From: Embiotoca jacksoni
Taxonomy: Eukaryota; Chordata; Actinopteri; Embiotocidae
DNA: 64,000 nucleotides
Assembly: GCA_022577435.1 (NCBI GenBank)
Contig: JAKOON010000005.1
Location: 15,346,724 to 15,410,723 of the forward strand
Direction of reading: 5' to 3'
The notes under the pieces were generated by a model. That model was not told where the DNA came from. It saw only the letters and a program-made list of their open reading frames with translations, and did no database searches. Position 1 is the stretch's first letter. Every line of letters begins with the position of its first letter. Positions 10,341-21,437 of the stretch are shown here, in pieces. The position numbers and the translations under genes were made by a program.

Positions 10341-12000
10341 CCCACATTAATAACACAGATAAACATAAAGCTAAATACCAGGCCATGCTCTGTTAACTTT
10401 TATATGGTTAAGAATGATTGGTTTTTTTTGCTTCACTACACCGGAGGGGATCAAAGTACCCAGGCAGGATATCACGGCGTCAGTCTCCGGCTCTGTTCCT
10501 TTTACCTTCCGTGCATATATAATTGTTAGTGTTCCCTCTCAGCCCTACCTGCAACCTCTGTGGACATGTCACATGCAGCATTGTGTGATATGTAGTTAGC
10601 TGGCTTGGCAGGGCTCTACAGAGGGACCGTTTGACTGAGCATGCAGCGCCGAGATAAATGAGTTCTCGCTGTCGTCTTGCTGTAGCTTTACAATTTATAA
10701 TCAATACATTGTCCCTTTTTTTTTTAAATGACACTACTGCTGCATGCTTTTCTCAGCATTATTATTATTATATTACAGTGCAATTTTTGTATTAAGTCTC
10801 AGTTGTGCTTTTTCAGTTTTCTAAATTGATTTTGATATTTTTTGACTAATATGATTACTATTTGGTTGCAAGAACTTTGCTCTTTAATAATAATTAAAAT
10901 TTGGTTGAAAACATGATTTACTGATGAAATTATGTGTTGGTGTCAAGTTTTGAACCCTTTGGGGGTTTTTTTCAGTTAACACAGCATGATTTGTTTAACT
11001 AACAGCTCGCCCAAGGAACCATATTTCACAGCTTGACATTTAAAAGGGTGGAATTGAAGGTCGTTAAGAGGCAGGGGATGCGGGCAGACGTCTGCAACTG
11101 TTTGTTTACCATACCGCTCATTGGTGTCAGACTTCCTGACATTCTTGTACCTTATCTTCACTATTCTGAAGTCCCGCAAACTAGTGCCAGTGAACAAGGG
11201 GATGTGTGTGGGGTCTACTTCCATGGCACTGCGGTGCACTCATACCGGGACGGAGTCCAAAAGAGCCAGGCTTGTGCTTTTGAGGAGTCAGGGTCAGGAG
11301 AGATTAACCCATGTGATCTGGCAGCGCTGGGAGAAATTTGACTTGAGTCTGGAGCAGAGGTGCTGCAGAGGGCAGTGCAGGCCGGAACAGGTTCAGCCCC
11401 TGCTTGCTTATCTCTGGGCCCCACTGTCGACAAAACTCCCCTGGTCAAAGAGTGCTGAGAGTGGTGTAAAAAAACGTGTTTACAATTCGGGGAGGTCAAG
11501 GACTTGAGGACAGATAACTATTAACAGAATAACGCCGCCCGCACTCATTCAAAAGAGAAAGACGGCATGGATGCCGGTTTCACAGCAAAACAAGCTAAGC
11601 CGAGCCACAAGACAAAGAAGGTCTATTAAGGAACTGAAACTTAAATAATGAATATAATTTTATAGCTTTGATCATGAGCAACAGAAATAAACTGCAGAGT
11701 ACATAAATTATGACAGGTCAGTGGCAGCAGACTATGTCTGCGTTATGTGTTATTGAAGTGACCTCGTCTGTACAGTAGGTTCAAGCTGACACTTGCTTGC
11801 CAATGTGTAATGGTTTTTTTGTTTGGTTTTTTTTTTTTCATTTTATTGTATTTAAATATAGACCCCACGGCACATGTGAGCCAGCTGGCTGGGGTGATAA
11901 TCTCTGGGCCTTGAACTATTTTTTTTTTTTTTTTTTTAAATTTGCACAAACACACGAAGGATCCATTACACATGCCTGAATAAATAGGTGACAAAAACAC
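10341..12000. other. Unique noncoding sequence
   Basis: No gene recognised. The plus-strand frame at 11121-11507 (128 codons) overlaps an opposite-strand frame of 94 codons and has no domain or codon pattern I trust. T-runs lie at about 11827-11839 and 11919-11937. Confidence 0.55.
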
Positions 12001-12320
12001 AGCGGAGCACTTCACCCTATAGATCGACTGGGCAGCTGTGAGGTTGTCAGTCACGACGACGAATAGCGTCGCACCTCTTTGAGGTCTTCGCCTTCTTCGA
12101 GGCTTCGGTGATCGGACCAACGCGGACCCCACTGTATCCATGCAGACTGACGTCGTGACAGGTGCTCCGCCACTTGTTGTGTGAATTGCATCTTTTGTAA
12201 CAAACTCGCGGAGGAAATAAGCAGGAGTTCGGTGGAGGGAGATCACATTTCGTTGCCAAAATTTCACCCTGCAGGATTAGAGCTCGGCAAAACTGCAGAG
12301 ATGAGTTGCCGGGGAGGACT
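12001..12320. promoter_or_regulatory. CpG-rich islet
   Basis: A hand count gives about 22 CpGs in 320 bases, close to expectation for its composition, while flanking DNA is AT-rich and CpG-poor. Two minus-strand frames (to 174 and 119 codons) owe their length to this composition. One runs through an Arg-rich stretch, PKPRRRRRPQRG, with no domain around it. It could be a small regulatory CpG island or a GC-rich transposon relic. Confidence 0.35.
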
Positions 12321-12516
12321 ACTGTTATTTCACTGCGTGTTTCCAGTGGCTGACAGCTAGCACTGACATCTCCCCTAAAGATTTGGTGACCTCCATTCTT
12401 GCCCAAACCTGTCTAAACATACTATCTTCACATTGTTCCAGGGGTTAGCAATGTGAAGCAGCTGTTTCCCTGTATATGGGTTCAGTCTGGGCTTCACTCT
12501 GCAACAACCCCTCCAA
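12321..12516. other. Short unique spacer
   Basis: Nothing recognised. Confidence 0.45.
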
Positions 12517-12551
12517 CCCCTTCCCCCCCACCCCCACCCCCACCAACACTC

Positions 12552-12596
<45 letters not shown>
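12517..12596. repeat. C-rich quadruplex motif and (CT)n microsatellite
   Basis: C runs of 4, 7, 5 and 5 at 12517-12541 form a textbook G-quadruplex pattern on the minus strand. A (CT)n array of about 19 units follows at 12558-12596. The minus-strand frame here encodes Arg-Glu repeats and is an artefact. Confidence 0.95.
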
Positions 12597-12598
<2 letters not shown>

Positions 12599-14149
12599 GC
12601 GCACCTACAAACACATAAAAACACGGTGTCATGGCCACATACCCCTTAATGAGAACGCTTTGTCTCCTGATGTTTGGCTGCTGTGACCATTGACAGAAAT
12701 GACTGCTACAAGTCAAACATCATTATGAAAATAACATAGTTGAATGTAAAAAAAACCCCACTAAAATATAGACAGTACTTAATTCAAATTAAAAGCCGTG
12801 TCATGTGGAATAGTTGTATTTTTCTGCTTTTATCTATCTATTCATGTGAAAAAAGGACCTGCATGTGTTTAACAGAATTAATATAATTGCTCCATAACAA
12901 TATACCACAATGTCATTTTACGTTTTCTAATACTTCCCTTCGCAGTCTTCCAAGTTAGTATGACTACTGACTAATGTTTATTTTTTTCCAAGAAACGCTG
13001 TATTTTTTTTTTGTTTTTTGTTTTCTTCCAGGCTAAACATAAAAATATCTGCTCAATAATGTTTCACACAGTGCGGTCCTTACTTTTTTCTTGCAATCCA
13101 GCGTGAATTCATATTAAACGTGACTGCATCCATCAGCACCTCCCTGCCAGCACAGTCGTCTGGCTCTCTGTGTTTAATCTATTAAAGTGCACCCTTGCCT
13201 TTTTTTTCATGACATTGAGAATCTGAAACTGGCTTTGAGCTGACATCATGTTTGAGGATCAGACTTCCATTGACACGGGCATACTCATATCTCCTTGTTT
13301 TATTGATGCCATGACTTTACGGTTATTGAGCTGCTTTTCTTTTTTTTTTCTTTTCTTTTTTTCCCCCCCAATCCCTCTCTGTTAAAATAATACTGGAAGT
13401 GTTACAAGTAGAAAGAGTGCACTAAACTAGAGAATGAAATTGCAACTATTGATCATAGTAATCCAAGTAGCAAAATATGTATGCCAGTAATTTGCCCGTT
13501 TTGCAGGCCAGTTATGTGTCGCATTTTATTAATTAAGTTGATGATCAGCAATAATCAAAGTTAAATACAGGCAGAAAATGATGATACTTTGTGATGAAGC
13601 TCACGTATGTCAAAGATGCAATAATTGTGTAAAGTTACAGTTTGTAAAAGAGGGTAAAAAAATAAGACAACAAAGGGTTATTTTTTTTCAGCACGACTCC
13701 AAGTTCTCATTTGGCCTCGAGCCAATTCCTGCAAAGACGTACGCTAATAAAAAATAATACCATTCTGTTCCGTAAATGTATTCCAAATTGCTAGTTGATA
13801 ATATACAACAGACACTGACCTTGTACTCGACTCATAAAAGGTTACACAGTGATATTTACAGTGATGACTGCAGCATCTGTCTGTCTCAGAAAACATCCGG
13901 ACAGGAAGTGATGCATCTACATGTTTGATGATTTTCCTTTTTTGTATTAAGTGCAAAAATAAATACAAAAAAAAACAACTCTATTCCAGCTTATCACCAA
14001 AGGTCTCACTAAAATCGAGATAGACTACAATCTTGCTGATTGTCTATTAAGTCTGTTTGACGACTGCAAAGAAAGGAAAATGAAAACCCTCCTGAGCGAT
14101 CCCTCTTCACAGTATGTTACATTTAAACTCTTTGTATTGGCATCTGCAG

Positions 14150-14180
<31 letters not shown>

Positions 14181-15525
14181 AGGAACAACTGCCAGTGACG
14201 TGATTAGCCTAAGCAATGCTGTAACAAGGAGAGAAAAGAAAGCGGCAGTAGCTGGTACTTTAAAGTGTCAGAGTCTTTGTAGCAATGACTAGTTTATGAT
14301 GCTGATGTCAAGCATCGCACTCAATGAGGCCTTTGTCCCGGGCTGAGACCAGGGCAGTGGGAAAACTGCCCACTCTTAGTCGGCAGGCCCATCCATCTTT
14401 CCGTGAGGCCTTGCCGTCCCCTTTGCACCAAAACTCTTGTGTATTAAAGATCTCTTGGGTTAATGCGCTGGAAAATTGGCTTGCATTTTTATTGGTGGAG
14501 GCCAGCTAAATGAAAGAAAAACAACTCATGGAGGATAGAAAAGGACGAAAAAAAAATAATATCTGGGGGAATGATTGTAGTGGGCAGGCCCTCAAGACTT
14601 GTTTCCTGTGACTTCGATAAAAAGAGGACCCTGTGTCTGACATGCCAGAGAAGATATTGTGCTCGGGCCGAGTGTAGCTCCATCCATTTATCATTAGCGT
14701 CATAACCTGTGGTTGTTACCGCTGAAGTATTGACCCAGGCCCGAAGTCTGTAATAGGACATTAGAAATAAATCTGAAGAGAGCACCAAACTTGACAAGAA
14801 ATGTGTTGTTTTCATCCTGCTTCACCCCTACAATCCAAGATTACAACTTTTTTTTTTTTTTTTTTATCTTTTGGACGCTGTAAATCTACAAATTTCAGTG
14901 CCAGCTAACGCGTCTATTTGCCCCAATAACAAGTTTACTACCTCTGAGGGTCTTATTGACACGTGCAGACCGCTTGTGTCACCAACTACCTCACATTGGT
15001 TTTGATGAAGGAGCTCAAGTCAAACCTCAGCACGGAACACATCAGTGCGATCAATGATCGTGGAGTGACTGACCTACTGGACACGTTTATGGGTGTGGGA
15101 GGCTAATTAGGAGCCACTTCCCAGGCTTGGAAAGACAAGCCCTCAGAACAGCTGCTGGTCAGCACTGGACTCCTATCACTGGGTCAAATAGGTGGCAGCT
15201 CGTCACGGACAGTGACACAGCTATAGGTCTAGAGAGGCCAATTTACTTAATGGCTAGCCCTGAGGCTGGGGACTCCCAGTATTTCTTTTGCTTGGACACT
15301 TGTAGATGACAGTGCAAGAGCCAAAATGATCCACTTTATCACAGCCGGTCTCATAGGAAGCGGCGCGGCCACAGCCATTTTACTGGAGTATCTTTTGTCT
15401 TTAAAAATACATTTTATGAAATGCGGTGTTGAAAAGTTGTGGTGGAAAGTATTTCAAAAATTGTTGACATTGATTTAATGCTCCATTAAGCATTTTAATG
15501 TTTGAATGAACTGCAGTAGTTCAAG

Positions 15526-15530
<5 letters not shown>
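12597..15530. other. Unique, mostly AT-rich noncoding sequence
   Basis: No gene recognised. It contains 29 consecutive As at 14150-14178 and an 18-T run at 14848-14865. A short hairpin, GGGCAGT at 14352-14358 with ACTGCCC at 14365-14371, sits in a GC-richer single-copy block (about 14320-14480). Another even-composition block lies at about 15070-15290. Both could be conserved elements, untested. Confidence 0.55.
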
Positions 15531-15575
<45 letters not shown>

Positions 15576-15579
15576 TTTT
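15531..15579. repeat. (AT)n microsatellite followed by poly-T
   Basis: Fourteen AT units followed directly by 21-22 Ts. The perfectly self-complementary AT tract can extrude a cruciform. Confidence 0.97.
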
Positions 15580-18500
15580 CAAAGGGCTTTATGTCAAACT
15601 GACATCAGCAGTCTTAACTGTAGTGCTTTTTTTTTTCAGGAAGATGCCCCTAAGGGTCAAAATACTTTAGCCCCAGACGACTCTTAACACGCAGATGTTA
15701 CAGTAACACAGGCAGGAAATCATGCCTAAACATCACCTTTGACCCCGCATGTCAGCCGATCCACCATCACTTCTTTTGAAATAGACTCTCAACTTCTATA
15801 AATTACCAGATTTTCCCACCATGTCCGTCCATTCATTTCGTCTGGCTCCAGCCATTTTCCACCACAGACCCTGCGGTCAACTAATAGTGATTGCACAGTT
15901 GCTGAAAATCTGTCCCCTTGGGTTCACGGAGGTCAAAGGGCTCACACCAGGGTCAGAGCCTGTCTTTATGTCTCTTCCCACCAAAGGCTTTGTGATGAAT
16001 AGAGAGCCCCAGGAAACAAAAGCTTTCAGCAAAGACAAGCAACTTTGCTCAATACATCAGCACCTCCACTGACTGCCGCCTCCCTAGTAAAAAACACACT
16101 TTCTAACTGGGATAATATGAGATTGAGGGGGAGCAATATCCACAAAGACATTTAAAGCGGGCAGAGACGAGAAGTGAACACAGGAGAAAATGGATCATTT
16201 GATATTCAGTCCACATGTGGCATCGGATGTGCCAATGAGAAGGGAAAAAGACAAAACACAGGCATGCAACAGAATTTGCTGCGATCAATTCAAATTCTAA
16301 ACTTGCCGATGTAGACTTGATTTACCGTGTTCATAACCACTTTTTGCACGTTGATATATCTTTCCATCTGAACACTGGATGAGTTACTGGGAGAGACGTT
16401 TCCTTGTGGAGGTGCAGTTTGAGCCTCCGAAACATCTTTTCTTCCTCAGCTTGTTTTCCCTATGTTTGCATTTGACCCTTGTAAAACTGTATCAGAAAAC
16501 TAATAACCAGGCTGGTCTCTAATCTTCTGCCTTTGTTCCCTTCTCCTCTTATAATGTGTTCCAGATTCCAGAGGTTGAAAACTGGCAGGGAGATTTTAAG
16601 CAAATGGCATCTGGTTAAAGGTCAGATTCAGGGGGGGCCCAGTGGGTGAAAGGTTGAATAACTCCAAGGAAGGTAGTGACCAAGTCTTTGAGGAGATGTT
16701 TGAGACCTTGTTGCAGGCAAGTACTTATCCTGCGATCCGTCTAATCTTTCAAAATCTTAAATGAAAGGATTTTGCTCTGTGGGTCATTTGAGTGTTTAGA
16801 GATGCTGCTTGCAGTTAAATAAGTTATAAAATAAAAAAAAATTTAAAAAAAAATCTTAACATTAGTAAAAGCTATGAAAAATGCTCTCACCATCTTAAGT
16901 TTTCAAATTGAATCAGTTATTTTCATCCGTTATTTACCAAACGGCTGATCAATTCAGATGCGTCTTCTTAGATATATGGGCTTACTTCCTAATGGTTTAT
17001 TGTTTTTACCCGGCTTTTAAAAATAAGTGAAGGAAAAAAAAAAAAAAAAAAAAAAGTTTGCTGAAGGGATCACAGACTTGAGTTCAAACTGCAGGTGTGT
17101 AAAATGGAACATGCACTTTTCTTCTAAATTAGGGATTGAGGGCTCAGAGAGAGCGGTAGGGAAATTAGTGGAATAACTGGCTGATTCTAACCAGATGATT
17201 GCTTCAGTTGGACACCAGAGAGTTTTCATTAGGTCTCTAATTTACAAGCCTCCCTCTGCATTCCAGCCCATGGACCAACTGCCCCAGGTCTTAAAGACCT
17301 CCTGTAGCCTTTGCCCCTCTACAAAAGCCGTTGCCAGAACCGTGCATGTTCAAATTTACAAATTACACCATGGTTACACCGAAGTTAAACTACGAGTTTG
17401 AAAAGAATCGCTATCTTAATCTTATCTTAATGCAGCAGTATTGTTAGGGAGTAGAGACATCCTCATCAGTCAACTCTGTCCGTGACCATTATTTACTGTG
17501 GAAGATGAAGTCATTAAATGTCCGCTGTAGGGGTTTACTGCGGGGGTCCTTTTTAACCTTTTACACTTTTGATCTCTTGTTCCTCAGAAAAACACACAAG
17601 GCACTAAAAATCTGCATTTTTATTTCAATAATCCCACAACGTAATTAAAGTTTACACGGAAGAATCGCTATAAACTCAAAGTTTGTATCATAGCTGATGA
17701 TGCCCTTAATGACGTACACGTAGCCCACTCCTGTCACCAATGTACGTGTTTCATATATTTATTTATAGACCCACTGTCAGCTTTTTTCCAAGGGCGCACA
17801 GACTGTTCGTCTAACTTGAGCATCACCCTGGGTCGCTCTAATGGCTGATGACATATAAACCTTCAACCACTGTTCACGATGTTTTCCCCCTTAAAAGTTC
17901 ACTTTGATAAATGAGGTGCGCGCCCCGCTGAAAGTATGCTGAAGGAGAGATGGTGCAACACAAATCGTGCACACTGCGAAGGCTTTCCAATTCATCCCGA
18001 GCAACTTTCTAAAATAAGACACAGTTGTTGTTATTTTTCTGGAATTATAGTGTTGGTAAACACCGGGATGGATGCCGGCAGGCCATGTGCCTCCGCTAAT
18101 GATGTTGTAGGAAGGGAGGGGCCACTATGGGAGGCCCCATGCTGCTGTTTAACTCTCTCTTAGCTGGCAGGTCATGTGTGATTAAGAGGTTTGTGTTACC
18201 TGGAGCCCTGCAGAGTAACTTTTCCCTGGAGGGGAGTTTGTCCCATCCACCTAATCTGAAGAGGCCATGAATGGATATAGCACCATTTACCGGTAGTTTT
18301 ATCACTCTTTCCCCCATGGGAGCTCTCTCGGGCTTCATATTCAATTTAGTAACCAGACAGGAGCATACTCACCTTTGTAGATTAAATGCTGGTTATATGT
18401 TTCACTGGTTTTTACATTACAGATAAATGATCTGTGTGACGTGTTAAAAGGAAAGTAAGCACTTATTTCACAAACGTGGAAAATCTACGCATACAGTGTA

Positions 18501-19409
18501 ATTACAAGTAAAGTTGTATCGGAGTGACAAATCATTACAATGTAAAGAAATATCTTCATTCAGAATCAACAAAATTGATTAAAATGTAAAAACACACAAA
18601 GCCTAAACATGTACAGTAATTACTATCTCAGTTATTCCTCCATAAACCTGCCAATAGGTTTCAAATGAACATCCAGAAAATGCTTGTCCTCTGTTTTTTT
18701 TTTTTATTGACCAAGGATAATAAATAGTCTTCAAATTGTCCCTGAAATTGTGTCCAACAGTGATTACAACTGGCATCATGCTGTGTTTGTGTGCAGTAGA
18801 GCAGGGGTGGAGATGAGTGCGGGGGTGACGGAGAGGGATAGAGCCGAGACAGTAGTGGGTTAGGAGGTGGCATGCGGGACAAAGAAAAAGTACCACAGAG
18901 AGAGACGTATAAGCATGACCATGCTCCTGTCCTTGTTTGCAAGGTGATGAATGAGAGGACTTGTGCTGCGGTGCTGGAGGCACCGTGGTATTTGAAAGTT
19001 GCTGTGAAAGAAACAGGCTCTGATCCACATGTAGAGCTGCAATAGTCACGGCAATAACAGCATCCACAACAACAACACGGCGGCGTTTGTGGATAATTGT
19101 TAGTTGCTGCTCAGATTATTTCATGTTTTAACAAAAACAAAAACAAAAAAAAAGTACAGCATAACAGTCATTTGTTTACAATGTGAGAATTTGAGGAGCA
19201 CACAAAAATAGAAGACACAACTTTTTTTTTTTATTCCTAGTTTATGAGTATATACTGTACCTGTATTTAAATGTTCCAAAAACGTATATCGGTCCATTAA
19301 AATCATGACATCGAATACAAGCACACAGCAGACAAAAGGTTTTTAAAGTAATCGTTTTAGTAAACATCGCTGAAATGGGCAGATGTTTCTAGTTCTGACC
19401 ACGTGAGAA
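15580..19409. other. Unique noncoding sequence
   Basis: No gene, RNA gene or clear transposon recognised. An A-run of 22 lies at 17034-17055. The block 18060-18350 is GC-balanced and repeat-free, with overlapping frames on both strands but no domain; it reads like a single-copy noncoding element. The minus-strand frame at 18603-19067 (154 codons) lacks any recognisable motif. Confidence 0.55.
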
Positions 19410-19804
19410 TAGGGCAGGGTATCGTTGGAAATTGATGTCACTGAATGATACATTTGTGATACAGTTTAGAAAAAAAAATAATAATATTCAATAGAAAGAA
19501 AAATACATAACACATTTTTGTAAAAATCGTAGGTTTTCATGTAGTTTAGCAAGGGAGAGTGTAATCCAGGTTTATTCCTTAAAAGTCTTGGAAGCAAGTT
19601 ATCATTACACTACAATTTACAGATGTTCCCTGAACACCTCACAGCATGTTTTAACATATCGGTAGATGCTAGCTAGCCAGCAATACACAAGCCTAAAGTT
19701 ACTGGAGCGCACGCTGGTGATTTGGTACCGAATGATGAGGAATTTTTCAACAGTAGATTGTAGTTTGGTGCTATAAAAGTGTCAAAGTTCGATACCAAGC
19801 TCTA
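19410..19804. mobile_element. Nonautonomous DNA transposon with terminal inverted repeats
   Basis: The left end TAGGGCAGGGTATCG (19410-19424) matches the reverse complement of the right end, TAGAGCTTGGTATCG (19790-19804), at 12 of 15 positions. The flanking octamers CGTGAGAA and TCTGACAA agree at 5 of 8, compatible with a decayed 8-bp hAT target duplication. Internal GGTACCGAATG and GCTATAAAAGTGTCAAAG motifs fit a teleost miniature element I recall with TATCG-type ends. No transposase frame remains. Confidence 0.65.
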
Positions 19805-20107
19805 TCTGACAACCAGAAAAAGGAAAATGTCTTTGAAACTGAAACTCTTTGATAATGTACAAAAATGTACGAATCATTTTTGTGGTCCAAAAAACTGAAC
19901 CAAATTTATATAAATAAAGAAATCAATAAAAGAATGACATGTTTTCATATTTTAAGTAGACACCTGACAACTGCTCTTTCAAATTGTGTATTGCTCTTTT
20001 CTAAGAGTTGTGTATCCTCAACTTTTCTTTTTTTTTTTTTTCCAAGGTATCATGTTGAACAATGGATTTGTTCAGTGCAACAATGTCAAAGGAATAACAT
20101 GTAATGA
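19805..20107. other. AT-rich spacer
   Basis: Nothing recognised beyond a T-run near 20029-20041. Confidence 0.5.
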
Positions 20108-20716
20108 TTACTCCAACCCCGCAGCCAGACCACTTCTGCTTGTGCCAAAGTGGTTGTTGTTCAAATAGCGAGCACGGCGGACAGAACTGATATTGTCAGC
20201 ACGTTGAGTTGTTGCAGTGTCTTGAGTGGGAGAGGGAGAACCAGGGGAGCCCCTGACAGGACAGGGCCGCGAGTTCCGCCAGCTGCACCCTGTCTTTGAG
20301 GAGGGGATGAAGAGCTTCTCATTGAGGTTGGCAAACGCTGGCTCGTAAACTTTCCCCTGTCTCTCCCTTTGATTTTCCTTGGACATCTGCCTGGCCCTCC
20401 CATCAGGAATGTGCAGCAGCTGTTTGCTGCAAGTGTCTTCGCCGTGTGAACTCGGGCTTGTGCACGGGTCCTGGCTTAATGAATTGAGCCAATTCAAACC
20501 GGGTCGCCTGGGACACTGGGCCCTGGTGCATAACTCTGCTCCTGGGATGACAAGCAAGCTCAGAGAAGGAGGCTGGGAAATGTATATTATAGAGGTTAAC
20601 CATTTGCCCTCATACTGTAATTGGCTTAGATTGTCTAGCAACCGGATTTGCAAGGGCAGAACCTGCGCCATGCTGCAGTGCAAAAGTTCAGCTGCAGCCA
20701 ACACGATTGTGTGATC
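20108..20716. promoter_or_regulatory. Single-copy GC-balanced block, candidate conserved element
   Basis: About 600 bases without simple repeats. A minus-strand frame of 230 codons spans 20108-20800, but its first 25 or so residues are Thr-His translated from the adjacent GT repeat. A plus-strand frame of 111 codons covers 20379-20714. With both strands open and no domain, coding is unlikely. GTCTAGCAACC near 20632 resembles half of an RFX X-box. A conserved noncoding element is the better guess, but an exon of an unrecognised transcript is not excluded. Confidence 0.3.
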
Positions 20717-20779
20717 TCGTGTGTGTGCGTGTGTGTGTGTGTGTGTGTGCGTGTGCGTGTGCGTGTGTGTGTGTGTGTG
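20717..20779. repeat. (GT)n microsatellite with GC interruptions
   Basis: About 63 bases of alternating GT with several GTGCGT variants. Confidence 0.97.
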
Positions 20780-21402
20780 AAAGAGAGAATGTGTAAACAT
20801 AAGTCAGACGCATAGACAGACAGCAGACACGGTAAGGTGCGTGAGGCCGATGCGGCTTGTTTAACAGTGTGCGTTATGCTCCAGTCTGTTGTGGAAACAG
20901 GTAGGCGGGTTGTGCAACTGCGCTAATAAAAGTTGTGAACGCAAGAAGAAGTCATTTTGAAAGGCTGCAACTGTGTGTTACTATAAATGTAGCACACAAT
21001 CGATGTTTAATTCACTGAGGCGTCGTAGGGTGATTTTGTTACGAGTCAGTTATTGTTGATGGGTTTTATTATAACACTTCTTGTCTCCGTAATTGCCACA
21101 GATGCATAATGTACATATTTTTCTGCTAACCAATAAACTGAATGCGGTGACACGAGGGAGAGCGTTCCACGGAGCAAAAAAAAGGAATTCCCATAATTTT
21201 CGAAGCCGAAGAAAGGTCCAGACTTCACTCACAATGCTCTTCCGGACTTTAAACTTAGAGACACAAGAGGATTACTGATAATGTGGACAGTCTTCATTGA
21301 AGAGCTGGCAAACATGACGGCGTTGACTGATGGGGAGAAGAATCTGATGCTGCTTGTTTTGTTTGAGGGATGAGATTAAGAAGAGTGAGAACACAGAATC
21401 CG
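20780..21402. other. Unique noncoding sequence
   Basis: No gene or repeat family recognised. Confidence 0.5.
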
Positions 21403-21437
21403 GCGAGGTAAATACCAGCGAGGTAAATACCAGCGAG
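21403..21437. repeat. 15-bp tandem duplication
   Basis: GCGAGGTAAATACCA occurs twice head-to-tail at 21403-21417 and 21418-21432 and begins a third time (GCGAG). A small, apparently recent tandem duplication. Confidence 0.95.

Noticed and set aside
11121..11507. 128-codon plus-strand frame
   Set aside because: Overlaps an opposite-strand frame of similar quality, has no domain, and no splice or start context supports it.
12047..12716. Minus-strand frames of 113-119 codons
   Set aside because: Length follows from the CpG-rich islet and from Arg-Glu codons in the CT repeat; no protein family recognised.
18603..19067. 154-codon minus-strand frame
   Set aside because: No motif, no start context and an overlapping alternative frame on the same strand.
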